DNA of 64,000 nucleotides from Coriobacteriaceae bacterium (GCA_025993015.1 DAJPFV010000001.1:1054001-1118000), one strand, 5' to 3'; positions 9,329-18,225 are shown, counted from the first letter of the stretch. The notes: a model not told the origin generated them from the letters alone. A program made the numbers and translations.

Positions 9329-9349
9329 GCGACATTCTCGATCAACAGC

Positions 9350-9387
9350 AAAAGGCCTCCTGGCGAATGAAAATTCGCCAGGAGGCC
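9350..9387 (-). terminator. Terminator of the beta-glucoside operon (distal hairpin)
   Basis: Perfect 15-bp stem 9354-9368 with 9373-9387 and a GAAA loop; TTTT follows on the minus strand. It is the second of two hairpins after the ROK gene. Confidence 0.8.
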
Positions 9388-9401
9388 CCTTACAAAACGT
9401 A

Positions 9402-9431
9402 GGCTCCTTCGTTCGAATGAACGAAGGAGCC
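9402..9431 (-). terminator. Proximal hairpin after the ROK gene
   Basis: Perfect 13-bp stem 9402-9414 with 9419-9431 and a GAAT loop. On the minus strand the following T run is weak; a stronger T run lies on the plus-strand side (9438-9445). Confidence 0.6.
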
Positions 9432-9482
9432 CATACTCTTTTTTTAGGACAGGAGGCCGCGAGTCGGGCCACCAGCCGCCAA

Positions 9483-10391
9483 TCAATCGCACTCGCCAAG
9501 CGAGCGGCGCAGCGTGCGCGCAGCGCCAAGCAAATTGGCATCGTTGCCGTTCTGTGCTGGCTTGATGCAGGGCCTCGGTATGATGGGAAGAACGTGAGCC
9601 TGATCCATCATGCGCTCAAATGCCTCAAACAGCTCGGGACGGGCGCTGATTCCGCCGCCGACCACGATGACCTCAGGGTCGATGACCGACTGCAACCCCA
9701 TCAGCATGTTGTCGAAGACCAACGCGTATGCATCCAGACCGCGACGAGCGTCCTCATCCCCCTCTTCAATCCAAGAGAAAATCCGATATCCGTCGATATC
9801 ATCGGTCGGATCAATCCCCTTCGCCGCACACACCTGGTCTCGGAGCGCCCGCCAGCTGGTGACATCACCGTACACCGACCCAAAGGTCACGGGCTTGCGC
9901 ACATCGTTGCTCACAAAGCACACGGTGCCGGCGAGATTGTGCGCGCCTCGCAAGATGTGACCGTCAACAACGATGGCACCGCCGAGACCCGTACCGATCA
10001 CCACCATCAACCCCAGGGAGACCCCCTTCAGCGCGCCGACGGCATATTCTCCCAGTGCCGCGCACATCGCATCGTTCTCGATGGTTACGGGAAGCCCCGT
10101 GCTCTCGCGCAAGATGCGACCGAGCGGATATCCGTCCAAACAGTGAAGGGCGCCGCCTCCCCCAACCACGCCATCGGAATCGCCTTCGGAAAAGACTCCG
10201 GGCATACTTATTCCCACACCCCTCACCCGGGCGCGATGGGGCTCGATCACCGAGCGGAACGTTTCGATAACCTGGTCGGCGGGCGAGGTGCATGTTGGGA
10301 TACTTCCGTGCTCCTCAATGTGGTAGTCGGCGTTCACCACCGCCCATTTCACCTGAGTGCCGCCCGCATCTATACCGAAATAGCAGTCCAT
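9483..10391 (-). CDS. ROK-family sugar kinase
   Basis: 302 residues. The ATP-binding motif DAGGTQVKWAVV is at residues 8-19, the sugar-site ENDAMCAALGE is central, and the second phosphate motif GTGLGGAIVVDG follows. The usual ROK zinc motif (CxCGxxGC) is absent: the region after AHNLAG has only one Cys, as in some beta-glucoside kinases. Last gene of the PTS/GH1 operon, 24 bp after the glycosidase, so it probably phosphorylates glucose or a beta-glucoside released by that enzyme. Substrate is inferred from context only. Confidence 0.85.
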   Translation of the reverse strand: MDCYFGIDAGGTQVKWAVVNADYHIEEHGSIPTCTSPADQVIETFRSVIEPHRARVRGVGISMPGVFSEGDSDGVVGGGGALHCLDGYPLGRILRESTGLPVTIENDAMCAALGEYAVGALKGVSLGLMVVIGTGLGGAIVVDGHILRGAHNLAGTVCFVSNDVRKPVTFGSVYGDVTSWRALRDQVCAAKGIDPTDDIDGYRIFSWIEEGDEDARRGLDAYALVFDNMLMGLQSVIDPEVIVVGGGISARPELFEAFERMMDQAHVLPIIPRPCIKPAQNGNDANLLGAARTLRRSLGECD

Positions 10392-10415
10392 AATCTTATC
10401 CCCTGTCCCATAGGG

Positions 10416-11903
10416 TTAGTCCAGGTCCTCGCCGTTGCTCTCGATGACCTTCTTGTACCAATAGAAGCTGTCCTTGCGGCTGCGCGCGAGCGTGCCCTTG
10501 CCCTCGTCGTCGCGGTCGACGTAGACGAAGCCGTAGCGCTTGCGCATCTCGCCCGTGCCGGCGCTGACCAGGTCGATGCAGCCCCACATGGTGTAGCCCA
10601 TGAGGTCCACGCCGTCGAGTTCCACGGCATCCTCCATGCTCTGGATGTTCTTGCGCAGGTAGTCGATGCGGTAGCCGTCATGGATGGAGCCGTCGGCCTT
10701 CACCTCGTCGCTCCAGCCGATACCGTTCTCCACGATCCAAAGCGGCTTGTGATAGCGGTCGTAGAGCTCGTTCAAGGCGATGCGCAGGCAGTACGGATCG
10801 GTCGCCCAGCCCCAGGCGTTGGTCTCGAGGTAGGGGTTTTTCACCATGCCGAAAGCGAGATTGCCGGACGCGACCTCGAGCTCCTTCTGGCGCAACGATA
10901 CCGTCGAGCCTCCGTAGCACGAGAACGACAGGAAATCTGCCGGATAGGTTGCGAGAAGCTCGAGGTCGTTCTCGCCCATTTCCAGCTTGATGCCCGCGCG
11001 CTCCATCTCCCTCAAGCGATAGGCGGGATAGTGGCCGCCCACCTGCACGTCGGCATACCACAGCGCGTCACGCTCGCGTTCCATGGCGAGCAGATGATCG
11101 GCGGGGTCGGCGGAATAGGAGTAGATGGGGTTGTACGCGAGCATCTGACCCACCATGATCTTAGGGGAGATTTGGTGCGCCGACCGAACCGTAAGGGCAG
11201 ACGCCACGAACTGGTTGTGCGCCGCCTGGGCCTTCGCATGGGGGCTCCCATCCGTAAGCCCGCCCGCCATGAAGCTCCCCATGCTCATCATGTTGATCTC
11301 GTTGAAGGTGAGCCAGTACTTCACCTTGCCCTGATAGTGCTTCATGACGCAGGTGGCGTAGCGCACGAACAGGTCGATGAGCTCGCGGCTCTTCCAACCG
11401 CCGTACTTGTTCACGAGCGCGAGCGGGGTCTCGTAGTGCGAGAGCGTCACGAGCGGTTCGATGCCGTACTTAGCGCACTCGTCAAACACGGCGTCGTAGA
11501 ACGCTAGACCCTCGGTGTTGGGCTCAGCCTCCTCGCCCGTGGGGAAGATGCGCGCCCAGTTCATGGACAGGCGGAAGCACTTGAAGCCCATCTCGCCCAT
11601 GAGGGCGATGTCCTCGGCGTAGTGGTGGTAGAAGTCGGTGGCCGTGTGGCTGGGATAGTAGTAGCCATCAACCACCGCCACCTCCAGCCCTTCAGGAAGT
11701 CCCTCCTCGCAAACCGCATACACGGGAAGCGCGCCGGTTTCCCCTGTCGCGGTATTACGCCACGTTATCTGCCGTGACACCGTATGGCTACCGCTGGTCA
11801 TGGCGTCCGAGGTGTTCGGTCCTTTGCCGCCCTCTTCCCAGCCGCCCTCATACTGGTTGGCGGCGGTGGCGCCACCCCACAGGAAACCTTCCGGAAATGC
11901 CAT
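10416..11903 (-). CDS. GH1 6-phospho-beta-glucosidase
   Basis: Hydrolyses phosphorylated beta-glucosides imported by the adjacent PTS. 495 residues from an ATG placed 6 nt after AGGAGG. Hallmarks are FPEGFLWGGATAANQYEG at the N-terminus, the acid/base Glu202 in TFNEIN, the nucleophile Glu392 in IVENGIG, and the C-terminal RKDSFYWYKKVI, which matches the phosphate-binding Ser/Lys/Tyr cluster of 6-phospho-glycosidases. It lies between PTS IIA and the ROK kinase. Confidence 0.92.
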   Translation of the reverse strand: MAFPEGFLWGGATAANQYEGGWEEGGKGPNTSDAMTSGSHTVSRQITWRNTATGETGALPVYAVCEEGLPEGLEVAVVDGYYYPSHTATDFYHHYAEDIALMGEMGFKCFRLSMNWARIFPTGEEAEPNTEGLAFYDAVFDECAKYGIEPLVTLSHYETPLALVNKYGGWKSRELIDLFVRYATCVMKHYQGKVKYWLTFNEINMMSMGSFMAGGLTDGSPHAKAQAAHNQFVASALTVRSAHQISPKIMVGQMLAYNPIYSYSADPADHLLAMERERDALWYADVQVGGHYPAYRLREMERAGIKLEMGENDLELLATYPADFLSFSCYGGSTVSLRQKELEVASGNLAFGMVKNPYLETNAWGWATDPYCLRIALNELYDRYHKPLWIVENGIGWSDEVKADGSIHDGYRIDYLRKNIQSMEDAVELDGVDLMGYTMWGCIDLVSAGTGEMRKRYGFVYVDRDDEGKGTLARSRKDSFYWYKKVIESNGEDLD

Positions 11904-11988
11904 TGGGTACCTCCTCGATCGTGAAAACATCTTCATGAAACGGGAAGACGGGCTGCATGGCAGTCCCGGCTTCCCGTCAGATAATCAG

Positions 11989-12330
11989 TTAGGCGCTTGC
12001 ACCCATGCGTTGATAGACCGTGATGAAGCGCTCGGCAAGGATACGGAAGCCCTCAGCGCTCATGAGCTGATCCTCCGCATGCAGCAAGATGATGCGAAAC
12101 GGCAGCTCCTCGCCGCTGGCCTCTTGCTGAAGCAGTTTCATGTGAGCGTCGTGGCCTGCGTTGAACACCACGTTGCCCTCGTCGATAAGTTTCCGGGCGG
12201 CCTCAAAATCACCATTCTCGGCACAGGTTATCGCTTCGAGGTAGCAGCTGCGCGCGCTCCCCACCTGAGCGACGATAGAGAAGCACGTCATTTCAAACTG
12301 ATCGATCGCTTTTTGTTTGATCTCTGACAT
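11989..12330 (-). CDS. PTS lactose/cellobiose-type IIA component
   Basis: 113 residues, all-helical IIA of the lactose/cellobiose family. It passes phosphate from HPr to IIB. His84 in ILLHAEDQLM is the expected phosphorylated residue. The start lies 2 bp after the IIB stop. The domain is separate, not fused to IIB or IIC. Confidence 0.93.
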   Translation of the reverse strand: MSEIKQKAIDQFEMTCFSIVAQVGSARSCYLEAITCAENGDFEAARKLIDEGNVVFNAGHDAHMKLLQQEASGEELPFRIILLHAEDQLMSAEGFRILAERFITVYQRMGASA

Positions 12331-12332
12331 GG

Positions 12333-12629
12333 CTATGCCCCCAGCAACTTTCGAGCCTGTTTGAGCACGGCCTCGCCGTTCATTGTCCCATACGCTGTCA
12401 TATCAATCGGCTCCACCGGACAGTTCACTTGATTCTTCACCTTGTTGAGTTCAAAGCGAACCTGCGGTCCCAGCAGGATAACGTCGCTATCCGCATATTC
12501 CGCCGCTTGGTTGACAGGGTGCGCCTCGATGGTGCACACGAAACCGTCTTTTTCAGCCGCCTGTTGCATGCGCTGTACCAGCATGCTCGTCGAAGCGCCC
12601 GCGGCGCACATAAGTACGATATGTTTCAT
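12333..12629 (-). CDS. PTS lactose/cellobiose-type IIB component
   Basis: 98 residues. Cys8 in VLMCAAGASTSML is the phospho-cysteine of the IIB loop. It receives phosphate from IIA and hands it to sugar bound in IIC. It sits between IIC (48 bp upstream) and IIA (2 bp downstream). Confidence 0.93.
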   Translation of the reverse strand: MKHIVLMCAAGASTSMLVQRMQQAAEKDGFVCTIEAHPVNQAAEYADSDVILLGPQVRFELNKVKNQVNCPVEPIDMTAYGTMNGEAVLKQARKLLGA

Positions 12630-12677
12630 CCTACGCTCCCAACCTCATGGAAAATGATGGTGTGAATATGAAAATCC

Positions 12678-13970
12678 CTATGCGGCCGATTCCTCGAGAG
12701 CGGCCTGCTCCTCTCGCAACGCCTGGCGATCAGCCATAAGGGTGAAGGGGGTATACATGAGCACCGACACCGCCAAAACCGCAACCGAGATCACCAGGCA
12801 CCCGATGCCGCCCTGCATGAATGCGATGACCGGCTGGGGAAGCACCCAGGGAAGCTGAATCGTGGGATTGAACGCAGCCCCAAGACCGAGGGCGTAAAGC
12901 GCCTGGACCACGATGGCGCAGACCGGGATGTTCAGCACGAACGGGATGAAGTACGTGGGATTCAGCACGACCGGCAGACCGAACATGAGCGGCTCGGAGA
13001 TATTGAAAAGCGACGGAACAAGCGCGATGCCGCGAATCGCCTTGAAGCGCTCGGACTTGGTGAAGAGCAGCGAGATGCTGATGCCCAGGGCGTTAGCCTG
13101 GCCACCGATGGCGGTGCCGAGCGCGACGACGGCCCAAGCGCCATAGGGCAGTGCCTCGCCCGCGATGATGGCCTCGGTGTTAGCAGCGCTGCAAGCCATG
13201 ATTACCGGAGCGTAGAAGTTGAGCATCACGTTGGGGTGGACACCGAAGAACCAGAAGATCGACTGCAGCGAGCACACGATGATATAGGCCAAAGGAGAGG
13301 CACCGACCATCGTGACCGGCGTGCCGATCAAGGTGTTGATCATATCGAACAGGTTGCCCCACGGGGTGAAAGAAAGACCCCACTTGGCGAACCACACCGC
13401 AGTGAATAGCACGATGGCGGCAAACATCGGCGACAGCGAGTCTGCAACCATGGGCGGAACCATATCGGGGAGCTTGATTTCAAGCTTGCTCATCAAAATG
13501 GCTGTCACCTTCGGCACGATCAGGCCAAGCAGAATGGCGACGAAGATGCCGTTCGATCCCATGTACGACGTGTTGATGAAACTCGCCATGGGAATATCCT
13601 CGAACGATTGCTGCGGCATGAATGCCAAAAACACCGCGCCGCTCACGATGCCACCGGTATAACCGCTAAGGCCGCATACCTTACCCCACCTCAAACCGAT
13701 GAAGAAGGAGATGTATATACCCATCATGTTCATGGTAACGGTGAGGATGGAGTTGCCGGTCGCCATGAGACCGCTCGAAACCACCCAATCGGAGAACCCC
13801 GGAATGGGGAAGTTGATGAGAATCGCGATAACCGAGACGCCAAGGGTCATGGGCAGCGTGCACATCATGCCGCCCATGAGGGCGTCGAGCATCTTGCTGT
13901 CAGCAACCTTGCTTGCCACAGGTGCGATTGTCTTATCCATTATGTTTTGGATCTTGTCGAATACCGCCAT
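12678..13970 (-). CDS. PTS lactose/cellobiose-type IIC permease
   Basis: Sugar-transporting membrane subunit of the cellobiose-type PTS. 430 residues, about ten hydrophobic segments; FFGVHPNVMLNFYAPVI and NISEPLMFGLPVVLNP are hallmarks of the family. The C-terminus is short and charged. Paired with the downstream IIB, IIA and GH1 genes it imports and phosphorylates a beta-linked disaccharide; cellobiose or chitobiose are both possible, the latter because a ChbG-like gene lies upstream. Confidence 0.93.
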   Translation of the reverse strand: MAVFDKIQNIMDKTIAPVASKVADSKMLDALMGGMMCTLPMTLGVSVIAILINFPIPGFSDWVVSSGLMATGNSILTVTMNMMGIYISFFIGLRWGKVCGLSGYTGGIVSGAVFLAFMPQQSFEDIPMASFINTSYMGSNGIFVAILLGLIVPKVTAILMSKLEIKLPDMVPPMVADSLSPMFAAIVLFTAVWFAKWGLSFTPWGNLFDMINTLIGTPVTMVGASPLAYIIVCSLQSIFWFFGVHPNVMLNFYAPVIMACSAANTEAIIAGEALPYGAWAVVALGTAIGGQANALGISISLLFTKSERFKAIRGIALVPSLFNISEPLMFGLPVVLNPTYFIPFVLNIPVCAIVVQALYALGLGAAFNPTIQLPWVLPQPVIAFMQGGIGCLVISVAVLAVSVLMYTPFTLMADRQALREEQAALEESAA

Positions 13971-14124
13971 GTTTCAGCTCCAATCTTTGCAGTGAACTCT
14001 ATCGATGCCCGTGTGCGGCATCTTCCCCTCTAGATAGCGCATCCACCTCTCTTCAAAATCACAACGACGTGCTTCAGGCAGTACGCCATTCAGCGTGAAT
14101 TGGCGAGATTGCCCCAGCGGACGC

Positions 14125-14892
14125 TTACGTCAGGTCCGCGTACGTCACGAGCCCCACGTCCTGCTCTGCAAGCCATGCGGCGACATCAGGGTCGACAAGC
14201 ATCGCGGCTTCCCGGATGCGGGCCTCGAGCATGGTCGAGTTATCTCGCAAGTACGCGTCGATATAACCTGGGTGAAACACCATGAGACGGCATATCCCTT
14301 CCGGTGTCGTTTCAAGCGCCTCTCGAAGCGCCGCAAAGGGATCCGCTTCATATGACGAGAAATCCTTGGGAACATAGGAAAGCACCGGCGTCGAGCGAAA
14401 GGTGACTGGCTCGCCCGGAGCACCCATCGCGAAATAGGGCAGGCCGTGACGCTCGGCAACGATCTCAAGGCCGCGGAAGAACATGGGGCTTGCGACCGCA
14501 TGTCCCTCGAAGTAATCGGGCTCACGCCCGACGAGCTCAAGGAATCGCCGATACTGCGCCTCGATTTCGATAATGACCTCGTCAAGCACCACGAAGTCCT
14601 CCCCAGCCCGCGCGGCGGCGCGATATGCTGAGCTCCGCTTGAAATTGCCATCATCGTCAACGATGCTCGAGATGAGCGAGGAATCGCTGAGGGGCCTACC
14701 CGTGCAGATATTGGTGTGCTGACCCAAGCAGAGATCCTTGATTTGCAGGCGCGCCAAACCGCTTTCTGCAAGCGGCATGTTGGTCATGACGCCCACCGAG
14801 CGAATGAGCCCCGCTTGGACCGCGGCCGCTATCCCGCAATTAACACCGTCGCTGTAACCTAAATCGTCGGCGCGCAGCAATAACCGCTTCAT
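14125..14892 (-). CDS. ChbG/YdjC-family carbohydrate deacetylase
   Basis: 255 residues from the ATG 6 nt after AGGAGG. The family removes acetyl groups from chitooligosaccharides, using a metal held by Asp/His. Visible motifs: RADDLGYSDGVN at the N-terminus, GQHTNICTGRPL, EGHAVASP and MVFHPGY. First gene upstream of the PTS genes (154-bp gap), implying that acetylated chitobiose-like sugars may be handled here. In other bacteria ChbG acts with chb PTS operons; here that link rests on position. Confidence 0.88.
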   Translation of the reverse strand: MKRLLLRADDLGYSDGVNCGIAAAVQAGLIRSVGVMTNMPLAESGLARLQIKDLCLGQHTNICTGRPLSDSSLISSIVDDDGNFKRSSAYRAAARAGEDFVVLDEVIIEIEAQYRRFLELVGREPDYFEGHAVASPMFFRGLEIVAERHGLPYFAMGAPGEPVTFRSTPVLSYVPKDFSSYEADPFAALREALETTPEGICRLMVFHPGYIDAYLRDNSTMLEARIREAAMLVDPDVAAWLAEQDVGLVTYADLT

Positions 14893-15073
14893 CCGATCCT
14901 CCTCAACCGATATCTCGTCGAGCGGCAAAGCAACGAAGCGATGCCCTGTGTAGAGCCGATGCCGTGTTCCGGCGGGGCGGCAAGCTTCGTCGTCTCTTCT
15001 TGCATTAAGTATGACGCCGGCTATATCCAAAATCGGTTACATGCTGTGCCACAAGGTTGCGAGATGGCTACGC

Positions 15074-15094
15074 GAGTTTCATAACGTGAAACTC
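15074..15094. promoter_or_regulatory. Candidate MurR/RpiR operator
   Basis: Perfect palindrome GAGTTTCA-N5-TGAAACTC in the 288-bp divergent gap between chbG and the rpiR gene. A near-identical GTTTCA-N5-TGAAAAC lies upstream of the second GH1 gene, consistent with one regulator acting at both sites. Confidence 0.55.
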
Positions 15095-15180
15095 CGCAGG
15101 AATACCGGCATGTTTGAGCTATAGTTTGGTCAAATGAGGCCCTCTTATTCGGGCCACTGAGCATAAAGGGGACAGCCATC

Positions 15181-16002
15181 ATGGAAAAATCCATCTCGAT
15201 GGGATCGGTTGCCGAACGGTTGCTTGACTACATCGACACCGCAATGCAGCACGACACCAACTACGAGATAGCGACCACGCTGGTGAAAAACTACAGCAAG
15301 CTGAGCGAGCTCTCGATTGGAGAAATCGCCGACATGTGCTTCGTCTCGAAGGCTTCAGTGTCGCGATTCTGCCGGTTTATGGGTTTCGCTGATTTCAAGG
15401 ACCTGCGCAACCAGCTTGAACATGACGTCCTCAAAACCGGGTTGTTTCCACATGCCTTTGTAGAACAGCTGTCAAACGACACGGAAGGCGCTCTGGCATC
15501 CTACCGGGAGGCGATCCTGCTCAATATCGAAACGACCATCTCGGCGGCAAACATCGCGAAACTGCCCGCCATTGTCGATGATTTGCACGACAGCGGGCAT
15601 GTCGCGTTCTTCTCCCACCACTTCCTCTGGGACGTGGGCCGCTACTTCCAAAGCAGGCTCACCATCATGAACCGCCTCATCGAGCTTTACCTCGATTATT
15701 CATCGCAGCTCGCCTGCGCGCAATCGCTCACCAAATCCAGCCTCGCCATCATTTGCAGCATAGGGGGAACATACCCCATTCGTTATCCAGAAATCGTCAA
15801 CGCACTCGCCGCCTCCGGCTGTCGTCTTCTCGCCATCACACAAAACACCTCAAGCGCCTACTGGAACCATGCCTCCTGCATACTGAGCTGCGGAGTGACC
15901 AACAACATCGACACGGGCAAGTTCGGTGCGCTTGCCGCCATCGACTTGATAGTCATGGAATACCTGAGGCGTTATGGAGCCGATTCCGGTACTGGCGAGT
16001 AA
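15181..16002 (+). CDS. MurR/RpiR-family transcriptional regulator
   Basis: 273 residues. The N-terminal HTH (about 1-80) contains IGEIADMCFVSKASVSRFCR; a SIS sugar-phosphate-binding domain follows (about 110-260, with SSLAIICSIGGTYP). AAAGGGGA precedes the ATG. It is divergent from chbG-PTS and convergent with the second GH1 gene (20-bp gap), so it is the obvious local regulator, probably sensing a sugar phosphate made by the PTS. Confidence 0.9.
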   Translation: MEKSISMGSVAERLLDYIDTAMQHDTNYEIATTLVKNYSKLSELSIGEIADMCFVSKASVSRFCRFMGFADFKDLRNQLEHDVLKTGLFPHAFVEQLSNDTEGALASYREAILLNIETTISAANIAKLPAIVDDLHDSGHVAFFSHHFLWDVGRYFQSRLTIMNRLIELYLDYSSQLACAQSLTKSSLAIICSIGGTYPIRYPEIVNALAASGCRLLAITQNTSSAYWNHASCILSCGVTNNIDTGKFGALAAIDLIVMEYLRRYGADSGTGE

Positions 16003-16022
16003 TCTCGTCGGACCACCGACGC

Positions 16023-17411
16023 TCAGCAGGGCAAGCCGTTTTCTCTAATCACGTCCTGATACCAGAAGAAGCTGTCCTTCCTGAAACGAGCGCATTGCTT
16101 CGCATCGGTTTCCGTGCGATCGACATACAGAAGGCCGTAGCGCTTAGTGAACCCCTGATGACTTGAGCATAGATCCATGAGGCTCCAAACGCAGTAGCCG
16201 AAGACGGGATAGCCTTCGCGAATGAGCTCCTCGACCTCGCCCAAATGTCGTGAAAGGTATTCGATGCGCACGGCATCATGCACCCTGTTCTCCTCGTCAA
16301 GTGACTCGGAAAGCGCCATACCGTTCTCCGTGACGATCATCGGAAGCTGGTAGCGATCGTAGAGCTTGCGCATGCCCACGCGAAGCCCAAGGGGGTCGAT
16401 GCCGTTCGACATCCACTCGGTCGGCGCGATCGCAGGGTTATCGCAGAGTTCGAAATCCCCGCCCGACCACGGAGGGAACCGGTCGAAGCGGATGGGCTCC
16501 GTGCGCTCATGCGCACAATTGCTGAAATAGTAGTTCACCCCAAGAAAATCGGGCCTCGTCGCGACCAGGATGTCGTGGTCCCCGCACTCAACAACAGGGT
16601 AGAAACCTTCGCGCTCCAGGTAATAGCGCGCATAAGGCGAGATGTCGCCGCGCACACTCAGGTCGAGCAGGTAGTTCTGCATCATCTCCTCGGCGTTCAT
16701 GGCCGCAAGCACATCCGCCGAAGCGCTCGTCCGCGGGTTGACCACCTGCATGGCGACAACGGGGCCGATCTGCGCATCGGGGTCGATCTGTCGCAGGCAC
16801 GCGATGGCGCGATGCTCGGCAAGAGCGACATGATAGCTCATCTGGTAGGCGTTCTTCTGCCGTTGGCGCGGATCGGTTTCGGTGTCACCCGTGTTGCTGG
16901 GCGCGGAGGTCGCAATTAGCTGTTCATTCACGGTAACCCAGCGCTTGACGCGCCCCTTGAAGTGCGTGAAGCAGATTTCGGCATAGCGCACATAGAAGTC
17001 GATCATCTTACGGCTCTTCCAGCCGCCGAAGGCCTCGACCAACGCACTCGGACATTCGAAGTGATACAGGGTGACCAAGGGCTCGATCCCTCGCTCCAGC
17101 AGGTAGTCAATCAGCTGGTCATAAAACGCCAAGCCCTCAGGATTGGGATCCCCCGAGGCATCGGGCATGATGCGGCTCCAAGCGAAACCCATCCGGTAGA
17201 CCTTGATGCCGAGCTCGGCCATGAGGTCGACATCCTCACGCCAGTGATGATAGTGGTCCGAGGCGATCTTGTTATCGGCGATGCCGGGACGCCCCGGGCC
17301 GCGATCGGTGGTTGCCGGACCTTTGCCTCCTTCATCATACCCACCCTCAACCTGAAAAGCGCTGGTGGAAGCACCCCAGAGGAAACCTTCGGGAAACCGG
17401 TGCTGAGTCAT
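16023..17411 (-). CDS. GH1 family glycosidase, probable 6-phospho-beta-glycosidase
   Basis: 462 residues. FPEGFLWGASTSAFQVEGG opens the barrel, Glu163 in VTVNEQ is the acid/base (usual NEP is NEQ here), and Glu362 in VTENGMA is the nucleophile. The C-terminal RKDSFFWYQDVI resembles the phosphate-binding cluster. A second, divergent GH1 beside the PTS operon suggests a different aglycone or linkage. Its promoter region carries the GTTTCA palindrome. Confidence 0.9.
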   Translation of the reverse strand: MTQHRFPEGFLWGASTSAFQVEGGYDEGGKGPATTDRGPGRPGIADNKIASDHYHHWREDVDLMAELGIKVYRMGFAWSRIMPDASGDPNPEGLAFYDQLIDYLLERGIEPLVTLYHFECPSALVEAFGGWKSRKMIDFYVRYAEICFTHFKGRVKRWVTVNEQLIATSAPSNTGDTETDPRQRQKNAYQMSYHVALAEHRAIACLRQIDPDAQIGPVVAMQVVNPRTSASADVLAAMNAEEMMQNYLLDLSVRGDISPYARYYLEREGFYPVVECGDHDILVATRPDFLGVNYYFSNCAHERTEPIRFDRFPPWSGGDFELCDNPAIAPTEWMSNGIDPLGLRVGMRKLYDRYQLPMIVTENGMALSESLDEENRVHDAVRIEYLSRHLGEVEELIREGYPVFGYCVWSLMDLCSSHQGFTKRYGLLYVDRTETDAKQCARFRKDSFFWYQDVIRENGLPC

Positions 17412-17773
17412 GAGTTCAACCTCTCGTCACGGATGTCACTTCTTGCAACTCCCGTTATAACGGATGTACGAACCAAAGCCTGTTACTCATTCCCGGGCAA
17501 TGTTTCACGATTTGAAAACGGCCGTGCCATCATGCACCGCAAACTCTAAAGAACATGCCGTCGCGAAGGCCAAGCCTCATGCCCGCCACCGTCACGTGCC
17601 GGCGCCGCACACCGCCAAGCCGCTACTCCCCGTCGCGGAAGGTCAGGAGGTCGCGGTAGTCCGTGTCGCGCGTGCTGCCCGTCTTCGAGAACGGGTTCAC
17701 CGAAGCAGGACACCTCATCCTCAAGATCTACCTCCTCGACGAAACCAAGGTCGATTTAGGAGACGCAACGTTA
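17412..17773. other. Gap upstream of the second GH1 gene
   Basis: About 360 bp. The GH1-proximal part holds the candidate operator at 17502-17519. The distal part is GC-rich; a short minus-strand frame ending near 17644 (VNPFSKTGSTRDTDYRDLL) could be the tail of a decayed gene, but I cannot name it. Confidence 0.4.
17502..17519. promoter_or_regulatory. Second candidate MurR/RpiR operator
   Basis: GTTTCA-N5-TGAAAAC, matching the palindrome at 15074-15094 except for one extra A; about 90 bp upstream of the GH1 start at 17411. Confidence 0.45.
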
Positions 17774-18022
17774 CTACAGCGCAGGGAAAACGGCCCGCCG
17801 AATAAAATCGGATCGATCCCCCGTCTTTCGGTCGATTGCCACCACCATGGATGCCGGAAAGCGCACGGTAACTGCAACAAGCGGCTCATCAGCAACAACG
17901 CCAGGCCTGACATGGATGCGCTCAAGACGACCCGTCCAAGTCTCTTGCTCAAACTCTACGCTCTCGCGCTCGATATCTTCGTCTGTCAGGACCGATCCAT
18001 CAGCTAGTTTGTACTCAGTCAT
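17774..18022 (-). CDS. Ribbon-helix-helix antitoxin-like protein
   Basis: 82 residues. An acidic N-terminal part (KLADGSVLTDEDIERESVEF) is followed by a C-terminal RHH DNA-binding segment (PLVAVTVRFPASMVVAID then SDFIRRAV). GGGAGG lies about 9 nt before the ATG. RHH antitoxins repress their own operon and neutralise a co-encoded toxin, but no complete toxin gene is adjacent. The start overlaps a 22-codon frame that may be a toxin remnant. Confidence 0.72.
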   Translation of the reverse strand: MTEYKLADGSVLTDEDIERESVEFEQETWTGRLERIHVRPGVVADEPLVAVTVRFPASMVVAIDRKTGDRSDFIRRAVFPAL

Positions 18023-18083
18023 TATCTAGAACCTCCCTCTCAGACAAACCATGCTTGAGAGCATTGCGGTGGACAATTGCCAT
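18015..18083 (-). pseudogene. 22-codon coupled ORF, possible toxin remnant
   Basis: ATG at 18083 preceded by GGAGGAG; encodes MAIVHRNALKHGLSEREVL plus three residues, and its stop overlaps the antitoxin start by 8 nt. The N-terminus recalls small toxins encoded just upstream of RHH antitoxins, cut off after about 19 codons. A leader peptide is the alternative. Recognition is from memory of the family, not from a search. Confidence 0.4.
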
Positions 18084-18101
18084 GGAAGTATTCTCTCCTC
18101 C

Positions 18102-18142
18102 AGGCAGAGTTTGTCATACTCATTGCATGACAAACTCTGCCT
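18102..18142. repeat. 16-bp palindrome upstream of the antitoxin
   Basis: Perfect 16-bp arms (18102-18117 and 18127-18142; AGGCAGAGTTTGTCAT) with a 9-nt spacer. No T run. Placed between the YhcG stop and the RHH gene, it could be an autoregulatory operator or a transcript end. Confidence 0.75.
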
Positions 18143-18225
18143 TGATACGTTCCCCACCCCATGCTCATCGGCAAAGCTCAAGGCCATAAGCGAAATAAGC
18201 TTCTAACACCGAACAATTCCTACCG

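Larger units (their letters stand above)
8870..9482. other. Gene-free accessory region
   Basis: 613 bp with no convincing gene. It holds a perfect 32-bp inverted repeat (8963-9054), a MITE-like element (9126-9328) and two terminator hairpins (9350-9431), each listed separately. Confidence 0.7.

Noticed and set aside
9228..11507. Plus-strand open frame across the MITE and antisense to ROK and GH1
   Set aside because: Crosses terminators and an inverted repeat, then runs antisense to two strong genes; no ribosome site or domain.
13971..14124. Possible separate promoter or attenuator between chbG and PTS IIC
   Set aside because: Only a weak 6-bp hairpin (GATGCC/GGCATC) and no convincing -10/-35 pair.
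15074..15094. GTTTCA palindrome read as a parS site
   Set aside because: Spacer is 5 nt of different sequence and the CACGTG centre of parS is missing; a local regulator site fits better.
17464..18007. Plus-strand frames overlapping the RHH antitoxin
   Set aside because: The minus-strand RHH frame has a ribosome site and a recognisable fold; the plus-strand frames have neither.
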